From: Cunninghamia lanceolata
Lineage: Eukaryota > Streptophyta > Pinopsida > Cupressales > Cupressaceae
Assembly: GCA_027924645.1 (NCBI GenBank)
Contig: BSBN01001687.1
Span: 6,758,001 to 6,822,000, forward strand
Reading direction: 5' to 3'
Length of the DNA: 64,000 bases
Shown here: piece after piece, positions 46,392 through 57,847 of the stretch
Numbering within the stretch: position 1 is the stretch's first letter
Layout of the letters: each line of letters begins with the position of its first letter
Notes under the pieces: generated by a model
What the model saw: the letters and a program-made list of their open reading frames with translations, nothing else
Told to the model about the DNA's origin: nothing
The model's database searches: none
Position numbers and translations under genes: made by a program

Positions 46392-47489
46392 TCTTGGCAA
46401 GAGACATTGCTAGGCATGATATGTGTTGTCATTGATGGCAACTAAGATCATCCCAATCATCCACATAACACAATTTGTTCACACCAGAAGTCAAAATCAG
46501 AATGTGTCTAAGTCTAGGCAGTCAGGAACAAAGCAGGTGACAGGGTTTGGTATCTTGGTCTGGATCTATCTGGTGGAAAGGCATGGTTTGTTGTAGATAT
46601 GAGCTAGTTGTAAGAATTGTCAAGACACTCTAAATCCATAGTTTCATCCTCTGGAGATGAAGGACTCAAAAGATATTAGCTTCTGAGCATCAGGTTTCAG
46701 TTTGATAGAACAAACAGAAGAAGAACAGGCTGACCTTGTGAATGATCCTATTTCTAGATGTATAGAAGTTGTCTATTGGGCAATTGGTGATGATAAGTAG
46801 TGATAGCCAACATGATTGATGATTTACAACTGCAAGTTTTAATCTGCATCCCATATTATGTATGGATCTAGCCGACAGAGCAGAGTACTCTACAAAGTTC
46901 TAAATGTTCTTGAAGCTGACTGGTAAAATGATTGTAGATCATGTTGTGGATATATATATCTAATGAAATTGGATGATTTTGGTGTGTGTTGCGACTATGG
47001 AGTAATTGCGAAAAGAAGCAAAGATCAAAGTTCATATGCTAGCAGAGCAGTAAGAGGAGGAGAGTAAGGATGAAGTGTATTCAGTTTTCTATGCTTAACT
47101 GGAACTGAACTCCAACATTGATAGATGCCAAATATTAGTTCAAATTTATTGTAACTATTCTTTCTTGTAGGTAGTGTCTTCTTTTGAGTAGTGAGCTCTG
47201 GGTAGTGAGCCCGAATGCATGTGCATTCCTCATTGTAATACTTTTAACAGAGTACAATCTTTGTGGGTTAACCCCCACTGTGGTTTTTCCCTTAACTAGG
47301 TTTCCATGTCAAAAATCTTAGTGTCAAGTGTACTATTTATGTTTCTGCTAATGTGTTATTGATTAATGCTGAAATGTTTATATCATTGATTTGATTATAA
47401 GTTGTAAAGGAAGATTAAGAGAAAGAAATTGTTAAATTATGTGACAACTGATTCACCCCCCCTCTCAATTGTCTGGACCTAATTCAACA
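46392..47489 (+). repeat. Element D 5' LTR
   Basis: Starts TCTTGGCAAGAGACA (the 3' copy keeps the normal TG start, TGTTGGCAAGAGACA) and ends AATTCAACA. Length 1098 bp against 1100 bp for the 3' copy. Near the end it has GTGGTTTTTCCCTTAAC and ACAACTGATTCACC, shared with the copia LTR. Confidence 0.85.
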
Positions 47490-47491
47490 AT

Positions 47492-47503
47492 TGGTATCAG
47501 AGT
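47492..47503 (+). promoter_or_regulatory. Element D primer-binding site
   Basis: TGGTATCAGAGT, two bases after the 5' LTR, complementary to the initiator tRNA-Met 3' end apart from the last base. Confidence 0.8.
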
Positions 47504-47558
47504 GAGGTTCCTTAAAGAAGCTTAATAGCTTGAGGAAAGATCTTGGAAGGAGTTTTCA

Positions 47559-48717
47559 ATGGGTTCACTCAAAGATCAACTTCAGCTGGCTCTAAAAGAT
47601 CTTGATCAATCCAAAGAAGAAATATCTAATCTAAAAGATGAAATCAAAGATGTTGATGATACCATTGAAATGTTAAAAGATAAATTAAAGAAGTCTTTGG
47701 GAAGGAATAAGGAGCTACTTCTACAATTATCTAGTTTAACTAAAGAAAATGGCATGAATGAAGCCTTGGAAGAAAAGACAAAGGAGTGTGAGAAGTTGTC
47801 AAAAGAAGTTGTTGTTCTAAAAGTTGAGATGGAATCTGGGGCAATAAGGTTTACCAAAGAAATTGAGCAAAGGAAGAAGACTGAAGAAGATTTGAATCAA
47901 ACTCTAAGAGAAAGAACTGATGAATGCTATAGATTGGATAGTATTGCTGGTCATCTAAAATTTGATCTACAAGAAAGCAAAAACAATGAAAGAGGTCTTG
48001 AAAGACAAATTGTCATTCTCAGACATGATCTAGAAGTTGCAAATGAATACAAGGAAAAGTTCAAGATAAGTTCAGCTAAACTTGAAGCAATACTTGAGGG
48101 TCAGAAAAGGGTTGAAGACAAGCATGGTTTTGGATATGAGAAAGGTGAAAGCTCCTAATCTGGACAAAGAAACTTTCAACCAAGGAATGGGAGAAACAAA
48201 CCTAGAAGACCTCTGATAAGACAGCCTAATGCTCAAAGGTATCCATCTTTCAATGGAAATTGTTTCAAGTGCAATAAATTTGGTCATAAAGCCACTCAAT
48301 GCAGAAGTAGAGTAAATCAAAATAATCCATCCTTCTCCAGACAATACTTCAATTGTAAGAGGTATGGTCATAAATCTAATGAATGTAGAAATATGATAAT
48401 GAATAACTCATCAAATAGAGGAAATAGGAATTCTTTCAATGGTTAATGCTTTGTATGCAATAGATTTGGACATATGGCCAATCAATGCAAATCAAGAGGA
48501 AATCAATCAAATGGGCAAAGAAATGTTGTGTGCTTCCATTGTAACTGATCTGGTCATTTTGCAAGATTCTGTAGAAGTAGGACTAATGAAAGAAGAGGTT
48601 TGGCGAACAGAAAATTGGATGAGCAGAGACAAGACAAAGGCAAAAGAAAAATTGAAGAGAATGAGATCTAGAATGAAACAAGTGAGACATGGGTCAAGAA
48701 AGCAATTGTGAACCATA
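47559..48717 (+). pseudogene. Element D gag-like protein with coiled coil and four zinc knuckles
   Basis: The first 200 codons (MGSLKDQLQLALKDLDQSKE...) form a long Glu/Lys/Leu-rich coiled coil. After a TAA at 48156 the same frame gives a basic Arg/Asn-rich stretch and four CX2CX4HX4C-type knuckles: CFKCNKFGHKATQC, one with its first Cys changed to Tyr (YFNCKRYGHKSNEC), CFVCNRFGHMANQC, and one containing a TGA (CFHCN*SGHFARFC). A further TAA lies at 48444. Stops only, no frameshift. Zinc knuckles indicate nucleic-acid binding, as in retrotransposon nucleocapsids. The coiled coil in place of a normal gag fold is unusual, and four knuckles exceed the usual one or two. Confidence 0.75.
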
Positions 48718-49211
48718 GTGATGGGTCCACACTAGAATCCGGTGTAGATAATTCCTCAGGGAATTAAATTAGGAGCTCTGGCTCAGGGGGAGCTGCAATA
48801 AAAAATAAAAATCCCCCTACCAGTAAGTAAGTGCCTAAATCTGGCACAGTGAGAAAAGAGATCTTGGATTGTTTCAGATCTTTTGGAAGGATTTTCGGAA
48901 GAAAAAAGGTGGATATGGCAAATTGTAGAATAATTCATGAGAAACTGTTCAACAAACAGAGTAATCGGATGTATTAGGGTAGAGCATTTATTACAAAGAC
49001 AAATTAAGCGATGCAGAGCATAAAAGGGTCATTCATTCCCTAGATAGATCACTTTGCATCAGAAGAAAGCAAGAAGTGAAGGAGTGAACGAGCTCTAAGC
49101 TGAGAATTCTTAAGAATTAAAGTGCGAAAAGGATCCTCAAGCAAAACCCTAACCTGTGGAACAAGGTATTTCTATTTTCTGTGAAACCTCTTAAATTCTC
49201 AATCTCTGCAA
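48718..49211. other. Spacer between gag and ORF C in element D
   Basis: No coding signal. It contains a polypurine-like GGGGGAGC phrase near 48788. This is where pol would be expected in an autonomous relative, so it marks the deletion or replacement point. Confidence 0.5.
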
Positions 49212-50362
49212 ATGGCTACACCTTTAATTATTGATGTCACTGAAAGGCCCCATCCTGAATTTAAGAAGCATCCTTACAAATCTATTGAAGTCAAACCACT
49301 AGGTGCTTTTTTGGGTGTTCCATATGGGGTTTTACATGTTGAAGACATTAGGGCATACATCCACTGTAACATGGATGAATTTGGAAACCTGAAACTCTTG
49401 GATTTGCTCAACAACTACTTAACTGATGATAGCCATAAATTGAAACTAGAATACAAAGCCCTAGAAAGTAAACACTTTTTGCAAGTCATTAGGTTTTCAA
49501 TATTTGATGAAAATGAATGGGTTCGATATGTATTGAGTTGAATACATAATGAGTTCATGTCGCTGTTGAAACCATCTAAGATTACAAAGGATGTTATCAA
49601 GACTGTAACTGGGTCAAATTCCTCTGGTGGATTACCCATACTGAAAGCTGTGAAAAACTTGACAGTGACTAAAGCAACCGGTGCCAAATTTGACAAAAGG
49701 GCAATGACCATCAATGATATCATAGAACTTGATGTTAAATTTGCCTCCATGGTGATTGGGTACAAGATTTACCATTCCAGAAGGAAAAATTATGTCTCCG
49801 GAACTGCAATATATGCAGCCTATCAAATAGTAAAGGAGTATGTTGATTATGATCTTTGTGAACTACTACAAAATTAGTTGATTGAGAATCTGAGAAAAAT
49901 AAAGCAAGATAGGAAAAATACCTTCAAATATGGTTCCTTGATTATATGTTTGTTCTTCTATTTTATGAATGAAGTACATGGAATTCAAGGTGTGCATTGG
50001 ACAACTGACAGGCCTATAGCATGGAAAATAAGAGATCACCTTCTCAGTCTTGGTGACTCCCAAGCCCAAAAGACTATCATTTGGGGCTACTTCAAAAACT
50101 TCCAAAGTTTAATGCAAGCAAGGAGAGAATCCCTAAAACAATTGTGGATAAGTATGAAAATGACATGTTTCATGGTTGACACAGATTAGTGCTTGATGGA
50201 AGCTATAGAACCAAGGACAGTTTGGATAATGCCTATGGGTTATGAGGTGGATGAAAGAGTTTTGGATATGTATGCTCAGTATCTTCTAAGCACACCTAAA
50301 GATACCTTTGTGGAAAGGTTTGGAACTTACAAGGAACTAAGTCTAAAATTGCATGTGGAACT
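49212..50362 (+). pseudogene. ORF C, N-terminal part (5' of the copia insertion)
   Basis: One plus-strand frame from MATPLIIDVTERPHPEF with three stops (at 49539, 49875 and 50187). Segments include KPLGAFLGVPYGVLHVEDI, TINDIIELDVKFASMVIGYKIYH, IYAAYQIVKEYVDYDLC, LIICLFFYFMNEVHGIQGVHW and WIMPMGYEVDERVLDMYAQYLL. The copia element splits it after HVEL; removal of that element and one GAACT copy continues the frame. I do not recognise the family. The general plan (folded N-terminal part, charged linker, helical C-terminal part) resembles ORF A and ORF B, but I could not align it with them. Confidence 0.6.
50358..50362. repeat. Target-site duplication of the copia element, left (GAACT)
   Basis: GAACT before the 5' LTR is repeated at 57848-57852 after the 3' LTR. 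Confidence 0.9.
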
Positions 50363-51836
50363 TGTTGCAAGTATGAGGTGAACCAGTGTTGTCATTGATG
50401 TCAACATAATCATATTACATTGACAAGAAGGATTGGATGAGCTGTGTGTTGAGGATATTGAGAAAATTAGCCTCAGTCAGGAACAGTGAAGAACAATGAT
50501 GAGAAGAAGGCAAATATATTGGTTAGGTTGAGAACCGGAGGATGCGGATTAAAGGGTTTGCAGATATGAGTCTTGAGATGCTTCAGTCAAGTTTTCAGAG
50601 GTCCGCATGAAGACCTGAAGAAGTTATGGCTGTCTGTGTGGAACCGGTTCCGGTAAGTGCTAAGAGGTGACAGAGGATCACAGAAAGGTCCGGTGAGGTC
50701 CGGAATTGTACAATCCTAATCTGCGGATTGGAAAGAGTGTTTGGGATGTCCTTGTGATGTGCCATCTCGAGTTGTGTATGATTTGGAGGTCCGGAAGTAC
50801 CTCTTGCATTATGACAGTGGCGACAGACTATGTTCTTGAAGTTCCGGATAAGGAGGATAAGAGATTTCAGTAAGAAAATGAAATGCGGACGTACCTGGTC
50901 ATTCAGGCAGGCTTGTGAAGGTTCTTAGATCATGTTGAGGTTGTGTTGTTGGTCCGCATTGATAATGTGTGATTTGAAGGTCCGGAAGTACCTTCTACAT
51001 TGGAGACAGACTGTGTTCTTGAAGTTCCAGATGAGGAAGACAAGAGATTCCAGCAAGTAAAGGACGTGCGGATGTATCCGGTCATTCAGGCAGGCCTGTG
51101 AAGTTTTCTGGATCGTGTTGAGGTTGTTTTGTTGATCCGCATTGATAGTAGAGCCCGGAATTGAAGTTATTCTTCCGGATGAAGTTCTTGCTCTGTTTAG
51201 CTGACCGGATGAGTTGTTCATCCTGCGAATGCTCTTGTGGTGGCCGACCGGATGTGTTATTCATCTTGCGGATACTCTTATGATCATTTGTCGACTTAGA
51301 TGTTTGTTCCTAAGTCGATGTCTTGTATAAATAACAGTTTGTGAGTTCATTTCAAAGTGTGGTGTGTGGATGAGTGTGGCATAGCGAAGAAAGGTGCGAA
51401 AGGCAGAGCAGAGGTTTTGGGCTTAATTGGAACTGATCCGGACATGGTAGAGATGTCATTCTCCAGTTCAAGACTGTGATTTTTATCACTTTGTAGACAG
51501 TGTGTCTCCTTGTAGGCAGTGGGCCTCTTTGTGAGCAGTGTGCTCGGGCAGTGAGCCCTCATTGGCATGTGCCATTCATTTTTCTTTATTCTTCTAACAG
51601 AGAATAATTCTTGGGTTAATCACCCCGTGGTTTTTCCCTTAACCGGGTTTTCCACGTAAAAATCTTGGTGTTCAATGTGTTGATGCTTATCTGCTCTTGT
51701 GTTTATGTATTATGCTTTCATGGATGATTATTTGATATGCTGCTAACTAACAACAAAGAATCAAGTGTTTGAAAGAAGAAGAAGTTTTATACAACTGATT
51801 CACCCCCCCTCTCAGTTGTATGCCCTAGATCCAACA
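50363..51836 (+). repeat. Copia 5' LTR
   Basis: Begins TGTTGCAAGTATGAGG and ends GATCCAACA. A TATAAATA box lies at 51326-51333, giving the likely start of transcription some 30 bp downstream. Repeated CCGG and TCCGGA words are common through U3. Confidence 0.95.
51326..51333 (+). promoter_or_regulatory. TATA box of the copia 5' LTR
   Basis: TATAAATA, about 500 bp before the LTR end; the 3' LTR carries the same box at 57335-57342. Confidence 0.7.
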
Positions 51837-51838
51837 AT

Positions 51839-51850
51839 TGGTATCAAAGC
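51839..51850 (+). promoter_or_regulatory. Copia primer-binding site
   Basis: TGGTATCAAAGC, starting three bases after the LTR end; complementary to the initiator tRNA-Met 3' end with one difference from the common TGGTATCAGAGC. Confidence 0.85.
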
Positions 51851-51893
51851 CAAGTTCCTCTGATAGGAGCTTAACCGCTTGAGGAGATCCAGG

Positions 51894-54800
51894 ATGTCAT
51901 CATACAAGAAGGATAGTCCGAAGTTCGATGGAACCAACTTCACTCTCTGGAAAGGTCGCATGAAGTGTCACTTGGAATGTATGGGAAAAGCATACTTGGC
52001 TATGGTTTCAAAACCATATGTACCTCCACAAGGTGGTCCGACAACTCTGAATGAAATCACAGAAGCTGAAAACAATCTGCGGACCAAGGAAGCTCTTCTA
52101 AGCGCATTGAATGACTCAGATCTCTCGAATGTTATTGACCTACCAACTGCATATGAGATCCTGACTAAACTGGAACTTCTGTATGAAGGAGATGAGTTTG
52201 TCAAAAGTGCAAGGTTGCAAAGCCTGAAAGGGAAATTTGAAAGATTGAAAATGAGAGATGATGAAAACATCACTACCTTTATGCCAAGAGTAAATGAGCT
52301 GGTATGTGGAATCAGAAATGCTGGTGGAACTTTAGATGAAAATGAGATTGTCTGCAAAATCCTAAGATCCCTTCCTGCTGCCTACAAAATCAAAGTTGCT
52401 GCCATTGATGAATTCAGAGCCCACACAACTGTCACAAGAGAACAACTGGCCGGCAAACTAGCTGCATTTGAAATGACCGAGTTTGGAGATGATCCTCCCA
52501 AGACTGAATCTGCTTTCAAAGCCAGTGCCTATGTGAAAGGCAAACAGAGATTTGATCCGGGAGAAAACTCATCAAGGAAAATGTCATGGTATGATCAAGC
52601 AAGAAGAGACATGGAAGAAGAAGAAGCAGAAATAGCTCAACTTGAAGCCCTCATTGCAAAGAGACTGCCAAGAGGATCCGGTAAGTATGAAGGGAAACTA
52701 CCCTTTAAGTGTTTCAACTGCAATAAGATTGGTCATTTTGCTTCAAGATGTCCGGAAAGATCTGCAAGGTCTAATACTAACAGACAAAGGTTTCAAAAGA
52801 ATTGCTATTATGTTCATGAAGAAGATGACAATGAAGGAGTAACAGATGATGAATCAGAACTAGGAAGCAAATCCGGAAATGAGTGGGTGTTTATTGCCAT
52901 CAAGGAAGAAGATTCAATACTCTCTGAATCTGTTAATCACAAAGTTGTTGAAAAAGCTTTGGCTGCTCAAGTGGAAGAAAAGGATGATTGGGTTATTGAC
53001 AGTGGATGCTCTCACCATATGACTGGTGACAAGAATAAGTTCTTGAATTTGGAAAGGTATGAAGGAGGAATGGTAAAGTTTGGTGACAATTCAGCTGGCA
53101 GAATCAGAGGCAGGGGAACTATTTCCTTTGATGGAAAAAGCAAAACAGGTAACGTACTATATGTTGAAGGATTAAAGCACAATCTTCTCAGTGTTGGTCA
53201 GTTAGTGGACAAGGGTTATGATCTCCGGTTCAAAAATGGAAAATGCAGAATCTTTACAAGCTCCGGAACAGAAATTGCATCCGGTACTCAGACAAAAGGT
53301 AATATCTTTCATTTGGTTGGTTCAAATAAAAGTTGTTTGTTTGCTCAAATTGATCAGAGTTGGTTATGGCATAGAAGAATGTGTCATGTAAATTTTGATA
53401 ACATCATCAAGATAAGCAATACTCAGGCCGTAAGAGACCTTCCAAAATTGATGAAACCTACAAATAGTTTGTGCAAAGAATGTCAGCTAGGTAAACAAAG
53501 CAGAGTCTCTTTCAAAAGCAAAGATCAGTCCTCTACCGGATTGTTGGAATTAGTACATACTGATCTCTGTGGTCCGACAAGAATCAAGAGTCTGCAAGGT
53601 GATAGATACTTCATGTTGTTAATTGATGATCATTCCAAGATGATGTGGGTTACCTTTCTAAAAGAAAAATCAGAAGCATTTGAGAAGTTCAAAATCTTCA
53701 AAGCTATGGTAGAGAATCAAACCGGATTGAAACTAAAGTGTCTAAGGTCTGACAGAGGTGGTGAATTTACATCTGGTGAGTTCATTGACTTTTGTGAGAA
53801 GCAGGGTATAAGGAGACAGTTGTCTGCTCCTAGGACTCCACAACAGAATGGAGTAGTTGAGAGAAAGAACCGGACCATCCAGGAAGCTGCCAGGACAATG
53901 ATGTTAGAAGCAAATGTTCCTCAAATGTTTTGGAAGGAAGCTATCAGCACTGCAGTCTACACTCTCAATCGAGTTCAAATCAGAAACAACACCGGTAAGA
54001 CCCCCTATGAACTCTGGTTTGGCATCACTCCTACTGTGAAATATTTCAGAGTATTTGGTAGCAAGTGTTATATTAAAAGAGATGAAGACCTAGGAAAGTT
54101 TGATGCTAGAAGTGATGAAGGAGTTTTCTTGGGTTACTCCACTCAAAGCAAAGCATACCGGTGTTACAATAAGAGATTGAGGAAGATGATAGAAAGCACC
54201 AATGTGAAAGTTGATGAAGGAATTGAGAAGCCTTCAAGATTTTATGAGATTGATGAAGATGACCAAGACAGTGTTCAAGGACCTCAATCCTCTCCAGTGA
54301 GACAGAGTCAGCCTGATCCGGTAAATCAGGAAGGAGAGATAGGTCTGAATGAGCCTGATCAAGAAGCAGCAGTGCAGGATACTCCCAAAATTCCAAGGTA
54401 TGTAAAACTGAACCACTCTGAAGATCAAATCATAGGTGACAGAAGCAAAGGTGTACAAACTAGAAGGAATGTTGCTCAAAATCAGAATGAATGTTGTCTG
54501 ATTTCAAAGATTGAACCTAAAACAATAAATGAAGCCTGCAATGATGAAAACTGGACCAAAGCAATGGAAGATGAATTGATGCAAATTGAGAAAAATCATA
54601 CTTGGGATCTTGTTCCCAGACCTAGAGACAGGAATGTAATTGGAACCAAGTGGGTCTTCCGGAACAAACTAAATGAAGCTGGTGAAGTAATCAGAAACAA
54701 AGCTAGATTGGTCTGCAAAGGCTACTCTCAAATAGAAGGAATTGACTTTGAAGAGACTTTTGCTCCGGTGGCAAGAATTGAAGCACTCAGATTACTTCTT

Positions 54801-56048
54801 GCATTTGTTGCCTTCAAAGACTTCAAGGTATATCAGATGGATGTCAAGTCTGCCTTCCTAAATGGTGATCTGGAAGAAGAAGTCTACATTGAACAACCGG
54901 ATGGTTTTCAATTATCTGATAATGATGATATGGTCTGCAAGTTGAAGAAAGCTTTGTATGGATTGAAGCAAGCCCCAAGAGCATGGTATGAAAGGTTGGA
55001 TAAGCATCTTGTGCAGATTGGATTCAACAAAGGTACTGCTGACAGTAACTTGTATTTCAAAATTGATCATGAAAATATTTTAATTGTTGAAGTGTTTGTG
55101 GATGATATCATTTTTGGAGGAAGAGATAGTATGTGCAAAACTTTTGCAAATCAGATGAAAAGTGAGTTTGAAATGTCTATGCTTGGTGAAATGAATTTCT
55201 TCTTGGGTCTGCAAATTACTCAAACAAAAGAAGGGATCTTCATTTCTCAGACCAAATATGTGAAAGAATTGTTAAAGAAATTTGGTATGGAAGACTCAAA
55301 GCCTATGAACACTCCTATGGCAACCGGATGTAAGTTAAGCAAAGATGATGATTCTCCAAAGGCAGATCAGACAAAGTATAGATCAATGATTGGTGGATTG
55401 TTGTATCTCACTCAAACTAGACCAGATATAATGCAGGCTGTTGGTCTTGTGGCAAGATTCCAGGCTGATCCTAGAGAATCTCATGTTATGGCAATTAAAA
55501 GAAATTTTAGGTACTTGAAAGGAACAGTGGAGTATGGTCTATGGTACCCTAGAGATCCAGACTTCTCTCTTCATGCTTACACAGATGCAGATTGGGCAGG
55601 AGATGTGGATGACCGGAAGAGCACTAGTGGTGGAGCATTCTTTTTGGGGAAGAGATTGGTTTCTTGGCTAAGCAAGAAACAAGATGCAATATCTCTGTCT
55701 ACAACTGAAGCAGAATACATTGCAGCAGCAGGTAGTTGCACTCAAATCTTATGGATGAAGCAGATGCTAAGAGACATCAAAGTTGAATATGAGGAGCCTA
55801 TCACAATTTTCTGTGATAATTCAAGCGCAATTAATATCTCCAAGAATCCAGTATTGCATTCGAAGACTAAGCACATATCTATCAAATTTCACTTTTTGAG
55901 AGAACAAGTAAACAAGGAAGAAGTCAGATTGGAGTATGTTCCCTCCAAGGATCAGATTGCAGATATCTTTACAAAACCTCTTCCCAAGGACTCTTTTGAA
56001 TATCTCCGGGAGAAGTTAGGGGTCATGGCCCCTCCGGTGATGAACTAA
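51894..56048 (+). CDS. Copia gag-pol polyprotein, 1384 residues, intact
   Basis: The first ATG is at 51894 ([16 protein letters not shown]); the open frame runs without a stop to TAA at 56046-56048. Domains by residue: gag of the UBN2/copia type (about 10-210, [17 protein letters not shown]), zinc knuckle [14 protein letters not shown] (from 273), protease with [10 protein letters not shown] (catalytic Asp369), GAG-pre-integrase [10 protein letters not shown] (His493 region), integrase core with Asp557 (HTDLCGP), Asp620 (LRSDRGGEF) and Glu656 (GVVERKNR), spacing DD35E, RT with [10 protein letters not shown] (Asp1070-1071) and RNase H with [17 protein letters not shown] (from about 1230) and [11 protein letters not shown]. 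The copia order (integrase before RT) is clear. It replicates through RNA and reverse transcription in cytoplasmic particles. Lineage within copia is not assigned. Confidence 0.95.
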   Translation: MSSYKKDSPKFDGTNFTLWKGRMKCHLECMGKAYLAMVSKPYVPPQGGPTTLNEITEAENNLRTKEALLSALNDSDLSNVIDLPTAYEILTKLELLYEGDEFVKSARLQSLKGKFERLKMRDDENITTFMPRVNELVCGIRNAGGTLDENEIVCKILRSLPAAYKIKVAAIDEFRAHTTVTREQLAGKLAAFEMTEFGDDPPKTESAFKASAYVKGKQRFDPGENSSRKMSWYDQARRDMEEEEAEIAQLEALIAKRLPRGSGKYEGKLPFKCFNCNKIGHFASRCPERSARSNTNRQRFQKNCYYVHEEDDNEGVTDDESELGSKSGNEWVFIAIKEEDSILSESVNHKVVEKALAAQVEEKDDWVIDSGCSHHMTGDKNKFLNLERYEGGMVKFGDNSAGRIRGRGTISFDGKSKTGNVLYVEGLKHNLLSVGQLVDKGYDLRFKNGKCRIFTSSGTEIASGTQTKGNIFHLVGSNKSCLFAQIDQSWLWHRRMCHVNFDNIIKISNTQAVRDLPKLMKPTNSLCKECQLGKQSRVSFKSKDQSSTGLLELVHTDLCGPTRIKSLQGDRYFMLLIDDHSKMMWVTFLKEKSEAFEKFKIFKAMVENQTGLKLKCLRSDRGGEFTSGEFIDFCEKQGIRRQLSAPRTPQQNGVVERKNRTIQEAARTMMLEANVPQMFWKEAISTAVYTLNRVQIRNNTGKTPYELWFGITPTVKYFRVFGSKCYIKRDEDLGKFDARSDEGVFLGYSTQSKAYRCYNKRLRKMIESTNVKVDEGIEKPSRFYEIDEDDQDSVQGPQSSPVRQSQPDPVNQEGEIGLNEPDQEAAVQDTPKIPRYVKLNHSEDQIIGDRSKGVQTRRNVAQNQNECCLISKIEPKTINEACNDENWTKAMEDELMQIEKNHTWDLVPRPRDRNVIGTKWVFRNKLNEAGEVIRNKARLVCKGYSQIEGIDFEETFAPVARIEALRLLLAFVAFKDFKVYQMDVKSAFLNGDLEEEVYIEQPDGFQLSDNDDMVCKLKKALYGLKQAPRAWYERLDKHLVQIGFNKGTADSNLYFKIDHENILIVEVFVDDIIFGGRDSMCKTFANQMKSEFEMSMLGEMNFFLGLQITQTKEGIFISQTKYVKELLKKFGMEDSKPMNTPMATGCKLSKDDDSPKADQTKYRSMIGGLLYLTQTRPDIMQAVGLVARFQADPRESHVMAIKRNFRYLKGTVEYGLWYPRDPDFSLHAYTDADWAGDVDDRKSTSGGAFFLGKRLVSWLSKKQDAISLSTTEAEYIAAAGSCTQILWMKQMLRDIKVEYEEPITIFCDNSSAINISKNPVLHSKTKHISIKFHFLREQVNKEEVRLEYVPSKDQIADIFTKPLPKDSFEYLREKLGVMAPPVMN

Positions 56049-56371
56049 GATGCAGTGATGTGCGTCAGTCCGGTGGATATCACAGTCATATCTTGTGATC
56101 CGGATTGATGATGGGGAGCTGCTACTAAGGGGGAGCAGCTGGTATGATTCTGATGTATTAGAATTGCAAGTATGAGCCCTTTGCCATTGATGTCAAAGGG
56201 GGAGAGAAGACATGTGAAAAACAAGTGGTTAATGATCAAAGGGGGAGCAATAAAGGAAGAGAAGACATGTGAAAAGTTGTTGTTGATAGGGGGAGCTGTG
56301 ACAGAAAGGAGAAGTCCTTGTCTTGATGGTTTTTCACATCATATGTTGCCATCAATGACAAAGGGGGAGAT
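56049..56371 (+). promoter_or_regulatory. Copia 3' untranslated region with repeated polypurine motifs
   Basis: The tract AAAGGGGGAGAT (56360-56371) immediately precedes the 3' LTR and is the plus-strand primer site. Four further GGGGGAG motifs lie upstream (near 56129, 56196, 56239 and 56289), some inside the phrase GATGTCAAAGGGGGAG. A similar series occurs before the 3' LTR of element D. Confidence 0.8.
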
Positions 56372-57847
56372 TGTTGCAAGTATGAGGTGAACCAGTGTTG
56401 TCATTGATGTCAACATAATCATATTACATTGACAAGAAGGATTGGATGAGCTGTGTATTGAGGATATTGAGAAAATTAGCCTCAGTCAGGAACAGTGAAG
56501 AACAGTGATGAGAAGAAGGCAAATATATTGGTTAGGTTGAGAACCGGAGGATGCAGATTAAAGGGTTTGCAGATATGAGTCTTGAGATGCTTCAGTCAAG
56601 TTTTCAGAGGTCCGTATGAAGACCTGAAGAAGTTATGGCTGTCTGTGTGGAACCGGTTTCGGTAAGTGCTTAGAGGTGACAGAGGATCACAGAAAGGTCC
56701 GGTGAGGTCTGGAATTGTACAATCCTAATCTGCGGATTGGAAAGAGTGTTTGGGATGTCCTTGTGATGTGCCATCTCGAGTTGTGTATGATTTGGAGGTC
56801 CGGAAGTACCTCTTGCATTATGACAGTGGCGACAGACTATGTTCTTGAAGTTCCGGATAAGGAGGATAAGAGATTTCAGTAAGAAAATGAAATGCGGACG
56901 TACCTGGTCATTCAGGTAGGCTTGTGAAGGTTCTTAGATCATGTTGAGGTTGTGTTGTTGGTCCGCATTGATAATGTGTGATTTGAAGGTCCGGAAGTAC
57001 CTTCTACATTGGAGACAGACTGTGTTCTTGAAGTTCCGGATGAGGAAGACAAGAGATTCCAGCAAGTAAAGGACGTGCGGATGTATCTGGTCATTCAGGT
57101 AGGCCTGTGAAGTTTTCTGGATCGTGTTGAGGTTGTTTTGTTGATCCACATTGATAGTAGAGCCCAAAATTGAAGTTATTCTTCCGGATGAAGTTCTTGC
57201 TCTGTTTAGCTGACCAGATGAGTTGTTCATCCTGCGAATGCTCTTGTGGTGGCCGACCGGATGTGTTATTCATCTTGCGGATACTCTTATGATCGTTTGC
57301 CGACTTAGATGTTTGTTCCTAAGTCGATGTCTTGTATAAATAACAGTTTGTGAGTTCATTTCAAAGTGTGGTGTGTGGATGAGTGTGGCATAGCGAAGAA
57401 AGGTGCGAAAGGCAGAGCAGAGGTTTTGGGCTTAATTGGAACTGATCCGGACATGGTAGAGATGTCATTCTCCAGTTCAAGACTGTGATTTTTATCACTT
57501 TGTAGACAGTGTGTCTCCTTGTAGGCAGTGGGCCTCTTTGTGAGCAGTGTGCTCGGGCAGTGAGCCCTCATTGGCATGTGCCATTCATTTTTCTTTATTC
57601 TTCTAACAGAGAATAATTCTTGGGTTAATCACCCCGTGGTTTTTCCCTTAACCGGGTTTTCCACGTAAAAATCTTGGTGTTCAATGTGTTGATGCTTATC
57701 TGCTCTTGTGTTTATGTATTATGCTTTCATGGATGATTATTTGATATGCTGCTAACTAACAACAAAGAATCAAGTGTTTGAAAGAAGAAGAAGTTTTATA
57801 CAACTGATTCACCCCCCCCCTCTCAGTTGTATGCCCTAGATCCAACA
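56372..57847 (+). repeat. Copia 3' LTR
   Basis: Near-identical copy of 50363-51836; two bases longer because of a longer C-run near 57811. Ends CCAACA followed by the duplicated GAACT. Confidence 0.95.

Larger units (their letters stand above)
50363..57847 (+). mobile_element. Full-length Ty1/copia retrotransposon, young
   Basis: A complete element: LTRs 50363-51836 (1474 bp) and 56372-57847 (1476 bp), duplication GAACT, tRNA-Met primer site, uninterrupted polyprotein and polypurine tract. By eye the LTRs differ at about 17 sites plus a 2-base C-run difference, near 1.2 percent, so the insertion is recent compared with element D around it. Most differences are transitions, as expected from methylation. 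All catalytic residues I can check are present, so it may be autonomous. It interrupts ORF C. Confidence 0.95.

Noticed and set aside
54106..54479. Minus-strand frames over the copia polyprotein
   Set aside because: Antisense shadows of the intact plus-strand coding sequence.
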